A stretch of DNA of 5,251 nucleotides from an uncultured Corynebacterium sp. (GTDB taxonomy: Bacteria; Actinomycetota; Actinomycetes; Mycobacteriales; Mycobacteriaceae). Location of the stretch: contig CAJZGD010000185.1 in NCBI GenBank assembly GCA_915275065.1, positions 1 through 5,251 on the forward strand, given 5' to 3'. The position numbers and the translations under genes are program-made. Numbering within the stretch: the first letter of the stretch is position 1; every line of letters begins with the position of its first letter. The notes beneath the pieces were generated by a model, which made no database searches, was not told the DNA's origin, and saw only the letters and a list, made by a program, of their open reading frames with translations. Shown here piece after piece: positions 4,295 to 5,251 of the stretch.

Positions 4295-5251
4295 TTGACT
4301 TCTCAAACTCGTATTGGCCGGTCAGCGCTCACCGCTCAGCTTCGGAGTTTTCGCCGCCTCCCCCTGGCGGTGCAACTGTTGTTGTTCACCGAAATGATGT
4401 TTAACATTGGTTTTTACCTGGTGGTGCCGTTTTTGGCCACATATATGTCGGAGTCATTGGCCGCCACCGGCACCATGATTGGTTTGGTGTTGGGGCTACG
4501 CACGTTCAGTCAGCAGGGGCTGTTTTTCCTGGGCGGGGCGCTGACCGATAGGTTTGGGGTGAAGAGAATCCTGCTGATTGGTATCACCATCCGCATCATT
4601 GGTTTCATTGCCGCCGGCCTGTCGCACACCACGATGCAGCTCATGGTTGCGGTCATCCTCATTGGGTTCGCTGCGGCGCTCTTCTCCCCCGCCGCCGAGG
4701 CATCGTTCGCGGTTGCCGGCCGGGAGGCGGAGGATGAAGGCATTATTACCCGGTCTGATTTATTCGCCCTCGATGCCCTATTTTTGCGCATTGGGGCGCT
4801 CATCGGCCCGGTGTTGGGTGCTTTGCTGTTAAGCAGTGGTTTTGATGTCATGTGTTTCATTGCGGCCGGGATTTTTGGGATTCTGCTTGTCAGCCATGCG
4901 ATTATCATCCCCGCCGTGGATACGCCAGCCGGCGAACCACTCTTGGCCAGCCTCGCCACGGTTTTGCGTAACCCGCTGTTTCTGGTGTTTGCCTTGTTCT
5001 ATAGCACGGGACTGGTTACCTATAACCAGCAGTATCTGCTGCTTCCCATCGAGTTGGAGCGGGCCACCGGCTCCCAGTCCGCCTTGGGGTGGATGTTCGT
5101 GTTCGCCAGTGTTTTGGTGTTGACACTGCAAATGCCGCTTGCCGCCTGGGCGCAGCGGCGTTCCGCAGCCACCTCGCTCATGGTGGGGTTTGGGGCCATG
5201 GCCTTGTGTTTCGCCATTGTGGCGGAGGCCGCCTGCGTCCCCTCATTTTTT
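4295..5251 (+). CDS. MFS efflux transporter (MdtH-like, drug:H+ antiporter type), 3' end beyond the window
   Basis: The frame is open from TTG at 4295 to the last base: 319 codons, about three quarters of a usual 400-residue, 12-helix protein. About nine membrane helices are visible, near residues 25-50, 58-80, 92-110, 113-135, 160-180, 184-206, 226-250, 262-282 and 290-312. MFS motif A is GGALTDRFGVKR (80-91), between helices 2 and 3. Motif C, typical of antiporters, is GALIGPVLG (167-175) in helix 5. The run GLRTFSQQGLFFLGGALTDR (67-86) closely recalls MdtH-type exporters. It would expel a small molecule using the proton gradient from the cytoplasmic membrane. It follows the two ATPase genes with a 15-base gap and no terminator, so it is probably cotranscribed with them. 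MFS membership is secure; the cargo, and whether it works with the ATPases, are inferred. Confidence 0.92.
   Translation, partial: MTSQTRIGRSALTAQLRSFRRLPLAVQLLLFTEMMFNIGFYLVVPFLATYMSESLAATGTMIGLVLGLRTFSQQGLFFLGGALTDRFGVKRILLIGITIRIIGFIAAGLSHTTMQLMVAVILIGFAAALFSPAAEASFAVAGREAEDEGIITRSDLFALDALFLRIGALIGPVLGALLLSSGFDVMCFIAAGIFGILLVSHAIIIPAVDTPAGEPLLASLATVLRNPLFLVFALFYSTGLVTYNQQYLLLPIELERATGSQSALGWMFVFASVLVLTLQMPLAAWAQRRSAATSLMVGFGAMALCFAIVAEAACVPSFF

Noticed and set aside
4510..4959. Minus-strand open frame of 149 codons antisense to the MFS gene
   Set aside because: Antisense shadow of a GC-rich membrane-protein gene; its product is Met/Ala/Ser/Lys-rich without helices or motifs, while the sense frame has MFS motifs A and C.

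Overview
The window looks like a piece of an actinobacterial chromosome, most likely Corynebacterium or a close relative. The reasons are moderately high GC, frequent non-ATG starts, an ABC-2 exporter ATPase of the actinobacterial type (signature YSAGM, D-loop EAVDP), and proline/glutamine-rich disordered extensions of the kind common in that group. No rRNA, tRNA, CRISPR array, insertion sequence or phage gene is visible. The species call is inference from style, not from a marker gene.

The layout is two divergent transport operons around an intergenic region of about 390 bases. The left, minus-strand operon (2525 down to 1) encodes an ABC-2 type exporter. Its first gene is an ATPase of 535 residues whose last 280 or so residues are an unusual Pro/Gln/Tyr-rich tail. 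Six bases downstream comes a polytopic permease that runs off the left edge (303 residues visible) and itself starts with a Pro-rich segment. The intergenic region (2526-2916) holds no gene. It contains a perfect 9-bp inverted repeat (2726-2734 / 2760-2768), an adjoining 6-bp inverted repeat (2710-2725), and a plausible promoter for the rightward operon (TTGAAA-17-TAAGGT, 2808-2836).

The right, plus-strand operon carries two compact ATPases of the dipeptide/nickel (DppD/DppF, NikD/NikE) type that overlap by 14 bases, then an MFS efflux transporter resembling MdtH-type drug exporters, which runs off the right edge (319 residues visible). No substrate-binding protein or permease for the two ATPases is present in the window. 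The first ATPase appears to start at an ATT codon: the only good ribosome binding site (AAGGAG) sits six bases before ATT and no in-frame ATG or GTG exists. The MFS gene starts at TTG behind a GAAGGA site.

The left operon would export an unknown substrate with one ATPase/permease pair. The right operon would couple a (probably heterodimeric) import ATPase pair with an exporter. The gene order ATPase-ATPase-MFS recalls the end of opine-metallophore loci (cntD-cntF-cntE), but the resemblance is only in order. The points most worth a second look are the ATPase tail with a possible Ser/Thr-kinase phosphosite (T319), the ATT start, the inverted repeats, and the permease-less ATPase pair.
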